From: Planktothrix tepida PCC 9214
GTDB lineage: Bacteria; Cyanobacteriota; Cyanobacteriia; Cyanobacteriales; Microcoleaceae
DNA: 58,295 nucleotides
Direction of reading: 5' to 3'
Assembly (NCBI RefSeq): GCF_900009145.1
Contig: NZ_LN889815.1
Coordinates: forward strand, 235,262-293,556
Shown: one piece after another, positions 40,170 through 48,217 of the stretch
Position numbering within the stretch: position 1 is the first letter of the stretch
Layout: each line of letters opens with the position of its first letter
Position numbers and translations under genes: made by a program
The notes under the pieces: generated by a model
What the model saw: the letters and a program-made list of their open reading frames with translations, nothing else
What the model was told of the DNA's origin: nothing
Databases searched by the model: none

Positions 40170-43100
40170 ATGGCTGAACATTTTCAGCAGCAACACTTCA
40201 ACGATATTCAGACTAAATTCGCTAGTTCTGATCTTAAACAACGACTTACAGCACTTTCAGAATGTCTGAAATTTGATCAAGGCTTAGATTTACTTGCACA
40301 ACAGGCATTAACTGATTCATCGGAGCAAGTTCAACAATCAGCTTATTGGGTACTGTATGGTGATAATCCCTATTTGACTGAAAGTGTTAACCCGAAATCA
40401 CCTAATGTTTTAGCTCACGATACAATTTCTTGCGTAGCGATTAGTTCAGAACATAAAATTATCGTTGGTGGAAGTTGGAAGAAAATTAGAATTTGGAATT
40501 TAAACACAGGAGAATTAGCTCATACACTTGACGCTCATTCCCATTGGGTTTTGTCTGTTGCTATTAGTTCCGATGGTCAATATTTGTTTAGTAGTAGCAT
40601 TGACAAAACCGTTAAAATATGGAGTTTAAAGACCAAAAATATTTTACATACTTTTACAGAGCATGAAAGTTGGGTTAATGTGGTAAAAATTACCCCAGAT
40701 AATAAAAAATTAATTAGTGGAAGTGCAGATAAAACTATTAAAGTCTGGGATTTAGACAGCAAGAAACTGATCCACACATTTAATGGTCATACGGGATGGG
40801 TATCTTCTTTAGCAGTTAGTTCTGATAGCCAAGTTTTAGTGAGTGGAAGTACAGATAAAACAATAAAGTTATGGGATTTGACAAATCAATCATTATTACG
40901 AACTCTTGAAGGACATTCAGATTGGGTTAAAGCTGTAGCTATCAGTTCTGAGCATCAATCTTTAATTACAGGCAGTCGAGATGGCGTCATTAAAATATGG
41001 GAAAAAGATCCAAATACTTCAGCAGAAAAATTTAATATCCCTTTGGGCTACATACTTGTATGGATCATATCAGCTATTTTAGCTAAATTTACAGGAGGAA
41101 CAACTTTAACAATTCCTTTCTTAACCCAAGGTTTCTTCTTTGGAGAAAGTAAAAATAAATCTAACTTTAAATCCAATGTCAACACTTTGAATTGTGTTAA
41201 AACAATTTCAAAAAGATTTAAAACCCTCACTGGTTTTGATATTAGCCCTAATGGGAATATTCAAGTCATAGGAAGCCAAACCGGAAGTATTTATATCAAA
41301 AACTCTAATCAAACTAACGCTATCATAGATCATTCTGGATTTATTAGTTCTATTGCTGTTAGCTCCAATAGTAAGCGATTTGTTAGTGGTGGTCGAGATT
41401 GGATCAAAATCTGGGATTTACAAACAGGAAAATATTTATATCCCTTAACAGGCGATTCTCCTAAACTAAAATCTTTAAAAATTAGTCCCGCTTATAAAAC
41501 TCTATATTGTGGTGAATATCAAGAATTTAAGGTTCAAGGTTTTGACCAATATAATAAACCCATTGAAATTGAAAAAATAACTTGGACTGCAACAGGTGGA
41601 GAGATTGAAGACGGACTATTTCAAGCGGGGTATAGCTCAGGCTCTAACTTTAATATTCAAGCAACTGTTAATCTTATTAGTTGCAAGGCATCAATTACAA
41701 TCCTTGAAAAACCTCAACTAAAATATTTAAAAATTAGTCCCGATTGTAAATCTATATATTGTGGAGAACATCAACAATTTACTGTTCAAGGTTTTGATCA
41801 ATACAATAAACCTATTGAAATTGGACAAGCCACTTGGACTGCAACAGGTGGAGAAATTAAAAACGGACTATTTCAAGCCGGAAATATATCGGGTTCTAGC
41901 TTTACTGTTCAAGCGCAAGCTGACCAGGTTAGTTGCAAAATATCAATTACAATCCTTGAAAAGCCTCAACTAAAATATTTAAAAATTAGTCCAGATTATC
42001 AAGCTCTATATTGTGAAGAATATCAACAATTTACTGTTCAAGGTTTTGATCAATACAACAAACCCATTGAAATTGAAAAAGTCATTTGGACTGCCACAGG
42101 TGGAGAAATTGAAGACGGACTATTTCAAGCCGGAAATATACCGGGTTCTAGCTTTACTGTTCAAGGGCAAGTTGACCAGGTTAGTTGTAAAATATCAATT
42201 ATAATCCTTGAAAAACCTAAACTTGCATCTTTAGAAATTAGTCCTTCAGAAGCCATTCTATATTGTGGTGACTCTCAAAAATTTAGCGTTGAGGGTTTTG
42301 ATCAATACAACAAACCCATTGAAATTGGACAAGTCACTTGGACTGCTAACAATATAAAACTTCCTAATAATGGGATGTTCATTGTAGGTGACTTTGAAGA
42401 AACAGTTACTATTCGTGCAACAATCGAAAAAATTAGTCAATCTGTCCAAGTAAAAGTCATTGAACGCCCAAAATTAACCTCTTTGAGCATAGAGCCTAAA
42501 TCTATAGTAATGTCTCCTAACCAACGCCATGAATTTACAGTTCAGGGTTTAGATCAAAGAGGGAATCCTATTTCAGTTGGAAAAGTAAATTGGACTCAAA
42601 CTGGGGGTGAAATTAACAACGATGGACATTATACAGTTTCGTTTTATAGTCAAGGGGAATACACCGTTACCGCTTCAATTCCGGGTCAAACAATTAGTGC
42701 AACGGCTAAAGTTATTGTTCCCTCCATCTTAACTGATCTAATCATTTTGCCTAACACTATTTCTGTAGAACCGAATGAACCGATAACTTTTGAAGTGATG
42801 GGGTTAAATCAGGTAGGGAACTGGATTTGGGTAGAAAATGTTCAATGGAAATGTACCCCAGGTGGTCGAATTAACTCAGAAGGAGTTTTTAGGGGGGGTT
42901 ATGAAGAATCTCAAGTCATAGTAACAGCTAAAGTTAACTCGATTGAAGCTAGCGCAACGGTTAATCTATTACCTGTTTTAAGACAGATTAATATTTATCC
43001 CAATCAGGATAGTTTTATAAAACCTAATGAAAGTATAACTTTTAAAGCCATTGGGTATGATCAATATGGAAATGAAATTGAAACAGGAAATATTTTTTGG

Positions 43101-44171
43101 GAAGCTCCTGGAAAAAGAATTGATCAAAAGGGTATATTTACAGCCTATGATAATGATAAAGGCTTTTATAAAGTAACGGCTAAAGTTTCTTCTTTATCTC
43201 CCTATGATATCCGCTCAAAAATATTAACCTTTGGAATTTATACAAAATTATTAGCTCGTAGTATTAAATTAGCCGAACGGTTATTTTCTCTGAGTGATAC
43301 AATTCAAAAACTTTTAAATTCTAGTAATTTAGATACTGAGCTTCAAAATAAACCTGCTAAAACTGATAATATTTTTGATAACTTTGGTTCTGATTCAGAT
43401 TCAGATTATTCCGAAGAAATTTCTAATGTTGAAGTAGATTTCCAAGCATGGGTGATCAAGCAGACAATTAAAATGAGCGTTCGCATATTAGATTGGGTGG
43501 GCGAATCTTGTATCAATTTTGCTCAAATTAGTGATTCTGTTAATGTCAACGTTATTCCGGTTTTAAGAAAGTTAAAAATTCAGCCCGAACAAGTTGAACT
43601 AAAACCCAACCAGGGGTTTCAATTTAAAGTTACTGGATTTGATCAACAGGGAGATTTCATAATACCCAATTATATTGAATGGGATGCAACAGGGGGAACA
43701 ATTGATCACAAGGGTTATTTCGTCCCCTCCCCGGATTCTGGAGGAAGTTATGAAATTTATGCTGAAGCTATCCCAGAAAATATTAGTGATTTAGTTGAGG
43801 TTAAAGTTGTTCCTGTTGAACAAGAAGATGTTGATATTTCATCTAAGTTCATAGATAGAAATCTAGGAAAAAACTCATTGGCTGACAATGATTCCGATTT
43901 TAATCAAGACTCCTATAAAGAACATTCTATTTATCAGGTTGATTTAGATGATTCAAACAATAATTTTCTTTATTCTCGTCATTCTCGTCAGTTAAATACT
44001 GTTGATTATAGATTTACCCGATCAAGACGTCATTATGAGAGCAATCATTGGTTTTACAGAAGCCAACTTTTTTATGATGGATACTCTCTTAATGATGTTG
44101 GAAGTTATGAAGATTATTTAAACTATCAAGATACTCGTAGCCTTTTTGAATATCTAATATCTGATGATTGA
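40170..44171 (+). CDS. WD40 beta-propeller protein with Ig-like repeat array
   Basis: A 1333-residue protein. Residues 1-80 are helical (HEAT-like). WD40 blades follow, ending in KTVKIW, KTIKVWD, KTIKLWD, GVIKIWE and WIKIWD (about 86-282 and 353-420), seven in all if the insert is ignored. Between blades 5 and 6 lies an insert of about 70 residues with a hydrophobic stretch (LGYILVWIISAILAKF). From about 432 there are eight Ig-like units of about 84 residues with VQGFDQYNKPIEI and WTATGGEI cores; units 1-3 are nearly identical. A linker (about 1010-1130) and an acidic/Tyr-rich tail complete it. No signal peptide is visible. It probably acts as a scaffold or binding surface. Function unknown. 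Confidence 0.75.
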   Translation: MAEHFQQQHFNDIQTKFASSDLKQRLTALSECLKFDQGLDLLAQQALTDSSEQVQQSAYWVLYGDNPYLTESVNPKSPNVLAHDTISCVAISSEHKIIVGGSWKKIRIWNLNTGELAHTLDAHSHWVLSVAISSDGQYLFSSSIDKTVKIWSLKTKNILHTFTEHESWVNVVKITPDNKKLISGSADKTIKVWDLDSKKLIHTFNGHTGWVSSLAVSSDSQVLVSGSTDKTIKLWDLTNQSLLRTLEGHSDWVKAVAISSEHQSLITGSRDGVIKIWEKDPNTSAEKFNIPLGYILVWIISAILAKFTGGTTLTIPFLTQGFFFGESKNKSNFKSNVNTLNCVKTISKRFKTLTGFDISPNGNIQVIGSQTGSIYIKNSNQTNAIIDHSGFISSIAVSSNSKRFVSGGRDWIKIWDLQTGKYLYPLTGDSPKLKSLKISPAYKTLYCGEYQEFKVQGFDQYNKPIEIEKITWTATGGEIEDGLFQAGYSSGSNFNIQATVNLISCKASITILEKPQLKYLKISPDCKSIYCGEHQQFTVQGFDQYNKPIEIGQATWTATGGEIKNGLFQAGNISGSSFTVQAQADQVSCKISITILEKPQLKYLKISPDYQALYCEEYQQFTVQGFDQYNKPIEIEKVIWTATGGEIEDGLFQAGNIPGSSFTVQGQVDQVSCKISIIILEKPKLASLEISPSEAILYCGDSQKFSVEGFDQYNKPIEIGQVTWTANNIKLPNNGMFIVGDFEETVTIRATIEKISQSVQVKVIERPKLTSLSIEPKSIVMSPNQRHEFTVQGLDQRGNPISVGKVNWTQTGGEINNDGHYTVSFYSQGEYTVTASIPGQTISATAKVIVPSILTDLIILPNTISVEPNEPITFEVMGLNQVGNWIWVENVQWKCTPGGRINSEGVFRGGYEESQVIVTAKVNSIEASATVNLLPVLRQINIYPNQDSFIKPNESITFKAIGYDQYGNEIETGNIFWEAPGKRIDQKGIFTAYDNDKGFYKVTAKVSSLSPYDIRSKILTFGIYTKLLARSIKLAERLFSLSDTIQKLLNSSNLDTELQNKPAKTDNIFDNFGSDSDSDYSEEISNVEVDFQAWVIKQTIKMSVRILDWVGESCINFAQISDSVNVNVIPVLRKLKIQPEQVELKPNQGFQFKVTGFDQQGDFIIPNYIEWDATGGTIDHKGYFVPSPDSGGSYEIYAEAIPENISDLVEVKVVPVEQEDVDISSKFIDRNLGKNSLADNDSDFNQDSYKEHSIYQVDLDDSNNNFLYSRHSRQLNTVDYRFTRSRRHYESNHWFYRSQLFYDGYSLNDVGSYEDYLNYQDTRSLFEYLISDD
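41464..42219 (+). repeat. Three near-identical 252-base coding repeats
   Basis: Three consecutive units of about 252 bases (starting near 41464, 41716 and 41968) encode Ig-like domains 1-3. Long stretches are identical at the DNA level, for example GGTTTTGATCAATACAA. Later units (4 to 8) are diverged, so units 1-3 were duplicated recently by recombination. Confidence 0.75.
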
Positions 44172-44267
44172 AATTAATTTTATATATAATTTTTTCTATC
44201 TTTTTCAGTGAATTATTTAAAGACTATTATTCTATAAATGGTGTCCCTTTAAAAGAACGGAACCTGG

Positions 44268-44399
44268 AATGAATTCCAAGATGATTATGTCAAGTTTATG
44301 TGGTTTGCACAATGGTGCATTGAACGGACAGGAGCAGGAATTTTAGCATTTATCACAAATTAGGGTGTTCTGGATAATCCTACCTTTCGGGGTATGTGA
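44268..44399 (+). pseudogene. Remnant of a type ISP/IIG N6-adenine methylase-restriction protein
   Basis: One frame reads NEFQDDYVKFMWFAQWCIER, TGAGILAFITN, a stop, then GVLDNPTFRGM and stop. This matches the conserved methylase segment of type ISP and related enzymes (DDYVKFIRFAQ, TGxGxxAFITNxGYLD, NPTFRGMR). The stop in place of the residue after ITN and the missing rest show it is dead. It adds a second kind of lost modification gene to this plasmid. Confidence 0.75.
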
Positions 44400-44477
44400 C
44401 AAAGTTTAGATAGGGTTTGCTGAAAAAGTAGTCAAAAAGTTCAACCTCCTCGAACGGCTCAAGTTTATCGCTACATT

Positions 44478-44699
44478 TTGAATTTTCTCAGTAGTCAACC
44501 TACCCCCACCCAAATTACCCAATTTAGTCCCACACCCGAAATGCAGTCTCGGTTACTGACCCTATTAAGTCGTCGTCAAGGAGGAGATTTAACTCCCGTC
44601 GAACAGCAGGAACTCGATGAATATGAACGCATTGAACATTTGATGATTTTGTTAAAAACAGGCAATTTACCCTTTCTAACGGGTCAATCTTATTCATGA
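44478..44699 (+). CDS. Small conserved protein, first gene of a decayed HNH pair
   Basis: A 73-residue protein related to the one at 30000 (FSPTPEMQSRLLTLLSRRQG, then LTPVEQQELDEYERIEHLMI). The TTG start at 44478 has no strong ribosome-binding site; ATG 44541 would give a shorter version. The stop overlaps the ATG of the HNH fragment (ATGA), the usual arrangement for this family. The following gene is broken. Confidence 0.55.
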   Translation: MNFLSSQPTPTQITQFSPTPEMQSRLLTLLSRRQGGDLTPVEQQELDEYERIEHLMILLKTGNLPFLTGQSYS

Positions 44700-44803
44700 C
44701 TTATATTCCAGCTTAACTGCGCCACCTTGTGAAAGAACGGGCTAATTTTTGTTGTGAATACTGCCAACTCCCAGTCGATGATTGCAGGTCTGGGGATTTA
44801 TAA
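44696..44803 (+). pseudogene. N-terminal fragment of an HNH endonuclease gene
   Basis: ATG 44696 overlaps the previous stop. The frame reads MTYIPA, a stop (TAA 44714), then LRHLVKERANFCCEYCQLPV, which is the N-terminal zinc-binding part of HNH endonucleases commonly paired with the small upstream protein. The stop replaces an expected Gln codon by one base change. The catalytic part is missing after about residue 30. Confidence 0.75.
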
Positions 44804-44822
44804 TTGTAACTCTCCATATCAT

Positions 44823-44865
44823 CGCACAGGAGTCAATGGAAAATTTTCCATTGGCTCTTGTTACA
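44823..44865. repeat. Exact 43-base repeat, copy 2
   Basis: Identical to 39685-39727, including the palindrome (44834-44853), the ribosome-binding site and the start of a small frame (ATG 44836 to TAG 44946, 36 codons, beginning MENFPLALVT). It lies inside the decayed zone before the group II intron. Confidence 0.9.
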
Positions 44866-44955
44866 TTTGTAGTATTAAAACTACAGATTGACTCTTTCTT
44901 TCCACACAAGCCCAAAAAACCCCTAAAAACAGGGAGGAAAAAATAGGGAAAAGTA

Positions 44956-44978
44956 GGGAAAAAATGCACTATTTTCCC
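44956..44978. repeat. Hairpin with AATGCACT loop, copy 1
   Basis: GGGAAAA...TTTTCCC stem around AATGCACT. A closely similar hairpin recurs at 45063-45085. The 44804-45197 interval contains no gene apart from the 36-codon frame starting within the 43-base repeat. Confidence 0.5.
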
Positions 44979-45062
44979 TGTTATTTCCTGATGTAGCCTG
45001 TTGTATTACGACAAATTTGGTATCTTATGTAACATTTTGCCGTTTAATCAAAATCACGAAGA

Positions 45063-45085
45063 GGGAGAAAATGCACTGTTTTCCC
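45063..45085. repeat. Hairpin with AATGCACT loop, copy 2
   Basis: GGGAGAAAATGCACTGTTTT followed by CCC. Similar to 44956-44978, with changes in the stem but the same loop. Flanking pyrimidine-rich segments (TTTCC) also match. Confidence 0.5.
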
Positions 45086-45912
45086 TTCTTTTTCCTTCTG
45101 TTTCCTCTCCTGTGGAACAGCAAGCCATGTCAAAATTCCGTACCTTAATTCGGTAAGTAAAACTACTCATTCCAGTAGGTTATGATTTTGATTGTTGGTG
45201 CGAGACGTTCCTGCCAAAGTTTAGGTTTAAACACCGAAACGTAAGCAGGGAGATAGGTTCAGACAATTGGTAATTGATGCTAAATCAATAGTAAATCCAA
45301 TTAAATCTATCTTAACTTTGAAAATGTGACCTTAAAGGAAGGTCAATCTCGGAGTCAATGGTGCGGCTTTCCGAATAATAAAGTACGGTAGCCTATTCCA
45401 AAGAGATTCGGCAATTCCCACAGTGTCAGACTGATTATCAAAACACTGAAGCTGGGAGTAACGGGAAAACGGATTTAAGTCAAAATCTAAGAATTTCTCT
45501 AGCCAATTGCCCAAGAATAACGAAAGTAAACATCCGGCTTGAACTGTCGTAAAAATTAAGTAGCGAAATTGACTTGATTACGCTGCGTTCAAAAGAACAA
45601 GGGGAAAAGGTAGGGGGCTCAACAAACCCTCTATAAAAGGTAAGGTTAATTCCGTATAACACTTACTTAGACTCCCAAAAGTACCCCGGCAGATAGGATG
45701 ATTCTAAAGGCAATAAACCCATTTTCAAGGAACGTTAAAACCCCTCATATACTCCTACAGTGGTCGAATACTGTTAGGTAGCTACAAATCTAAAGCGTAT
45801 GTTATGAGGGCCAGAGATGGAGTCAGAAGCTAAAGCCTAGATGTAATATTTAGGATACGCTGATAGATTCCGGTTTAGTTGTTAGGTAAGGTTTCAATTA
45901 GCAGTAAAAACG

Positions 45913-47646
45913 GTGAAAACGAGTATAACCAAGACTACGGAAGCATGGAATTCTATCAATTGGGCGAAAGTCCAACGGGTAGTATTTAAGCTGCAAAAGA
46001 GAATTTACCAAGCATCATTATCGGGACAAAATGCGAAAGCTCGAAAGCTCCAAAAACTTCTAGTTAAGTCATATTACGCCAAACTCTTAGCAATCAGAAG
46101 GGTTACTCAAGATAATCAGGGCAAGAAAACAGCCGGGGTTGATGGCATTAAATCCATCACACCCAAGCAACGACTAGAACTTGCTCAAAACCTGAGTAAA
46201 TACCAAAAGGCGAAACCACTCCGAAGAAAATGGATACCCAAACCTAACGGAGAAAAACGTCCTTTAGGAATCCCAACTCTACAAGATAGAGTCAGGCAAG
46301 CCTTGGTTAAATTGGCATTAGAACCTCAATGGGAAGCCAGATTCGAGGGTGAAAGTTACGGGTTTAGACCCGGACGCTCTGCCCATGACGCGATGTCACG
46401 AATCTTCCAAAGCATCAGCAAAGGTGAATATTACATCCTAGATGCTGACATCTCAAAGTGTTTTGACCAGATTAATCATGATTACCTACTGTCCAAAATT
46501 GATTGTCCATCAACAATAAAAGCCCAAATCAGACAATGGTTGAAAGCTGGAGTGATGGATAACGGCATATTTGAAGCAACAGAGGCGGGCACTCCGCAAG
46601 GGGGGGTCATCAGTCCTTTACTTGCTAACATCGCACTGGATGGAATGATTGAGTTAATTAAACACAAATTCCCTAAAAAGAATAACCGCGTTCAAGCTCA
46701 AGTCATCAGATATGCCGATGATTTCGTGGTGATAAGTCCACAATTAGAAATCATACAACAGTGCCAAATTGCTATCGAAGAATGGTTAAAACCCATCGGG
46801 TTAGAACTGAAACCAACTAAAACCCGAATCTGTCACACACTGAGAGAAATCGAAGTAAAAGACGAAAAGGTACAACCAGGATTCGATTTTCTAGGTTGGA
46901 ATTTCCGACAATATCCAGTTGGTAAACACCATTGTGGTACAACAGGAGGAAACACCAAACAATTAGGATTTAAAACCCTAATTAAACCTAGTAAAAAGGC
47001 AATTAAAGCTCACGCGGATAAAGTGAAAGAAGTGATTAAAACCCACAAAACTGCACCTCAATACGCATTAATCAAACGCCTAAATCCAGTCATAAGAGGA
47101 TGGTGTAACTACCATTCCAAAGCTGTTTCCAAAGAAACATTTTCCTTTTTAGACCATAATACATGGCTGAGATTAAGAGCATGGACAGTTAGCCGATGTG
47201 GTAAAGCAGGTTACAAAAATCTGAAACATTATTTCAAAAAGAACGGTAATAGAACATGGAATTTTGAAACCCAAAAAGGTTACAGATTACTTACCCATGC
47301 AGAAACACCTATTACTCGTCATGTAACTGTAAGACCTGAAGCATCACCGTATGACGGAAACTGGATGTATTGGAGTACAAGAAAAGGAACATCTTATGAT
47401 GTCCCAAAACGAGTAGCAATTTTGCTCAAAAAGCAAAAAGGCAAATGCAATTTCTGTGGACAATATTTTACCCCAGAAGATATTGCAGAGATCGACCATA
47501 TCATCCCCACGTCACTAGGCGGTAAAGATGAATATAAAAATCTGCAATTATTACATCGCCATTGTCACGATACTAAAACGGCAACCGATGGGTCGTACAA
47601 CCCAAAAGAAACCGGATGTTCTGATGATAACAGACAATTAGACTAG
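45913..47646 (+). CDS. ltrA: Group II intron reverse transcriptase/maturase
   Basis: A 577-residue intron-encoded protein. The reverse transcriptase domain covers about 60-340 with PLGIPTLQDRVRQALVKLAL, SYGFRPGRSAHDA, TPQGGVISPLLANIALD and the catalytic YADD (267-270). The maturase region follows (about 350-460: NPVIRGWCNYHSKAVSKETF). The C-terminal HNH endonuclease has CNFCGQYFTPEDIAEIDHII, then LQLLHRHCHDTKT. It should splice the intron and move it by target-primed reverse transcription. The start is GTG. All catalytic motifs look intact, so the intron is probably active. Confidence 0.92.
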   Translation: MKTSITKTTEAWNSINWAKVQRVVFKLQKRIYQASLSGQNAKARKLQKLLVKSYYAKLLAIRRVTQDNQGKKTAGVDGIKSITPKQRLELAQNLSKYQKAKPLRRKWIPKPNGEKRPLGIPTLQDRVRQALVKLALEPQWEARFEGESYGFRPGRSAHDAMSRIFQSISKGEYYILDADISKCFDQINHDYLLSKIDCPSTIKAQIRQWLKAGVMDNGIFEATEAGTPQGGVISPLLANIALDGMIELIKHKFPKKNNRVQAQVIRYADDFVVISPQLEIIQQCQIAIEEWLKPIGLELKPTKTRICHTLREIEVKDEKVQPGFDFLGWNFRQYPVGKHHCGTTGGNTKQLGFKTLIKPSKKAIKAHADKVKEVIKTHKTAPQYALIKRLNPVIRGWCNYHSKAVSKETFSFLDHNTWLRLRAWTVSRCGKAGYKNLKHYFKKNGNRTWNFETQKGYRLLTHAETPITRHVTVRPEASPYDGNWMYWSTRKGTSYDVPKRVAILLKKQKGKCNFCGQYFTPEDIAEIDHIIPTSLGGKDEYKNLQLLHRHCHDTKTATDGSYNPKETGCSDDNRQLD

Positions 47647-47680
47647 GAGCCGTGTGCGATGAAAGTCGCAAGCACGGTTC
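47647..47680 (+). ncRNA. Group II intron domain V
   Basis: The 34-base hairpin starts GAGCCGTGTGCGATGAAAGT and ends GCACGGTTC, with the GAAA tetraloop and AGC catalytic triad typical of domain V. It follows the maturase stop immediately. Confidence 0.9.
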
Positions 47681-47723
47681 TGAATGGGAGTTGGGGGTTG
47701 TAAAGCCCCCCTCGACCCCTAAT

Positions 47724-48217
47724 ATTAATTTCTAAAGTGCTTTGACCCTTTGATTGTTTTTGTCCTTGTTGCTTGCGATAGTGTAGTCGTTGTTGATTAG
47801 CATTGCGATGCCAAGACGCAGGCGGTGGCTACGCGATGCCGACAGGCGGCGGCTATGCGATCGCGGAGTCGTTGTTGATTAGCATTAGGATACTGACAGG
47901 TGGCGGCTATGCGATCGCATAGACAGACAAATATCACCTATCGGCATCGCACCTAGCCAACCTGTGATTAGAGTAGTTATCCACAGAAGCATTAAATATT
48001 AGTCTTCAGCCGTCAGGGGGAAGCAGTAGCGTCAATTAATCCTCTTAGTGTCTCAACCCAATGGATGATAGCTTTCCTAGTAATAACTGCCAATTGATCT
48101 AACTTGTGACTGAATCAAATATAAACCGAAAGAAACAACCTTATTTCAAGCACTATTACTGACAATTAATAACTATTAGAGCCAACAAAAATAATTAACT
48201 GAAATGGAGATTAATGA
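47724..48217. other. Noncoding region with HIP-rich direct repeats and a DnaA box
   Basis: About 490 bases without a gene. Two copies of AGTCGTTGTTGATTAGCATT (47785-47804 and 47867-47886) alternate with two copies of a 24-base block ending GGCGGCTATGCGATCGC (47841-47864 and 47895-47918, 23 of 24 identical). A perfect DnaA box follows. The region sits before the T4SS operon and could hold its promoter or a replication origin element. Confidence 0.5.
47977..47985 (+). promoter_or_regulatory. DnaA box
   Basis: TTATCCACA is an exact consensus DnaA box. It is the only perfect one I noticed in this region. One box alone does not make an origin. Confidence 0.45.

Larger units (their letters stand above)
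45198..47723 (+). mobile_element. Group II intron with maturase gene
   Basis: The 5' end begins GTGCGAGAC at 45198, matching the GTGYG consensus. A structured 5' part of about 700 bases precedes the maturase gene (45913-47646). Domain V lies at 47647-47680 and a domain VI hairpin (GGGAGTTGGGGG...CCCCCCTCGACCCC) follows, with the end near 47723. All parts of a bacterial retrotransposing intron are present. The exact 3' end is estimated. The interrupted sequence is noncoding or unidentifiable. Confidence 0.85.

Noticed and set aside
41464-42219. A CRISPR-like array
   Set aside because: The repeats are 252 bases, contiguous, in frame and encode Ig-like domains; there are no unique spacers.
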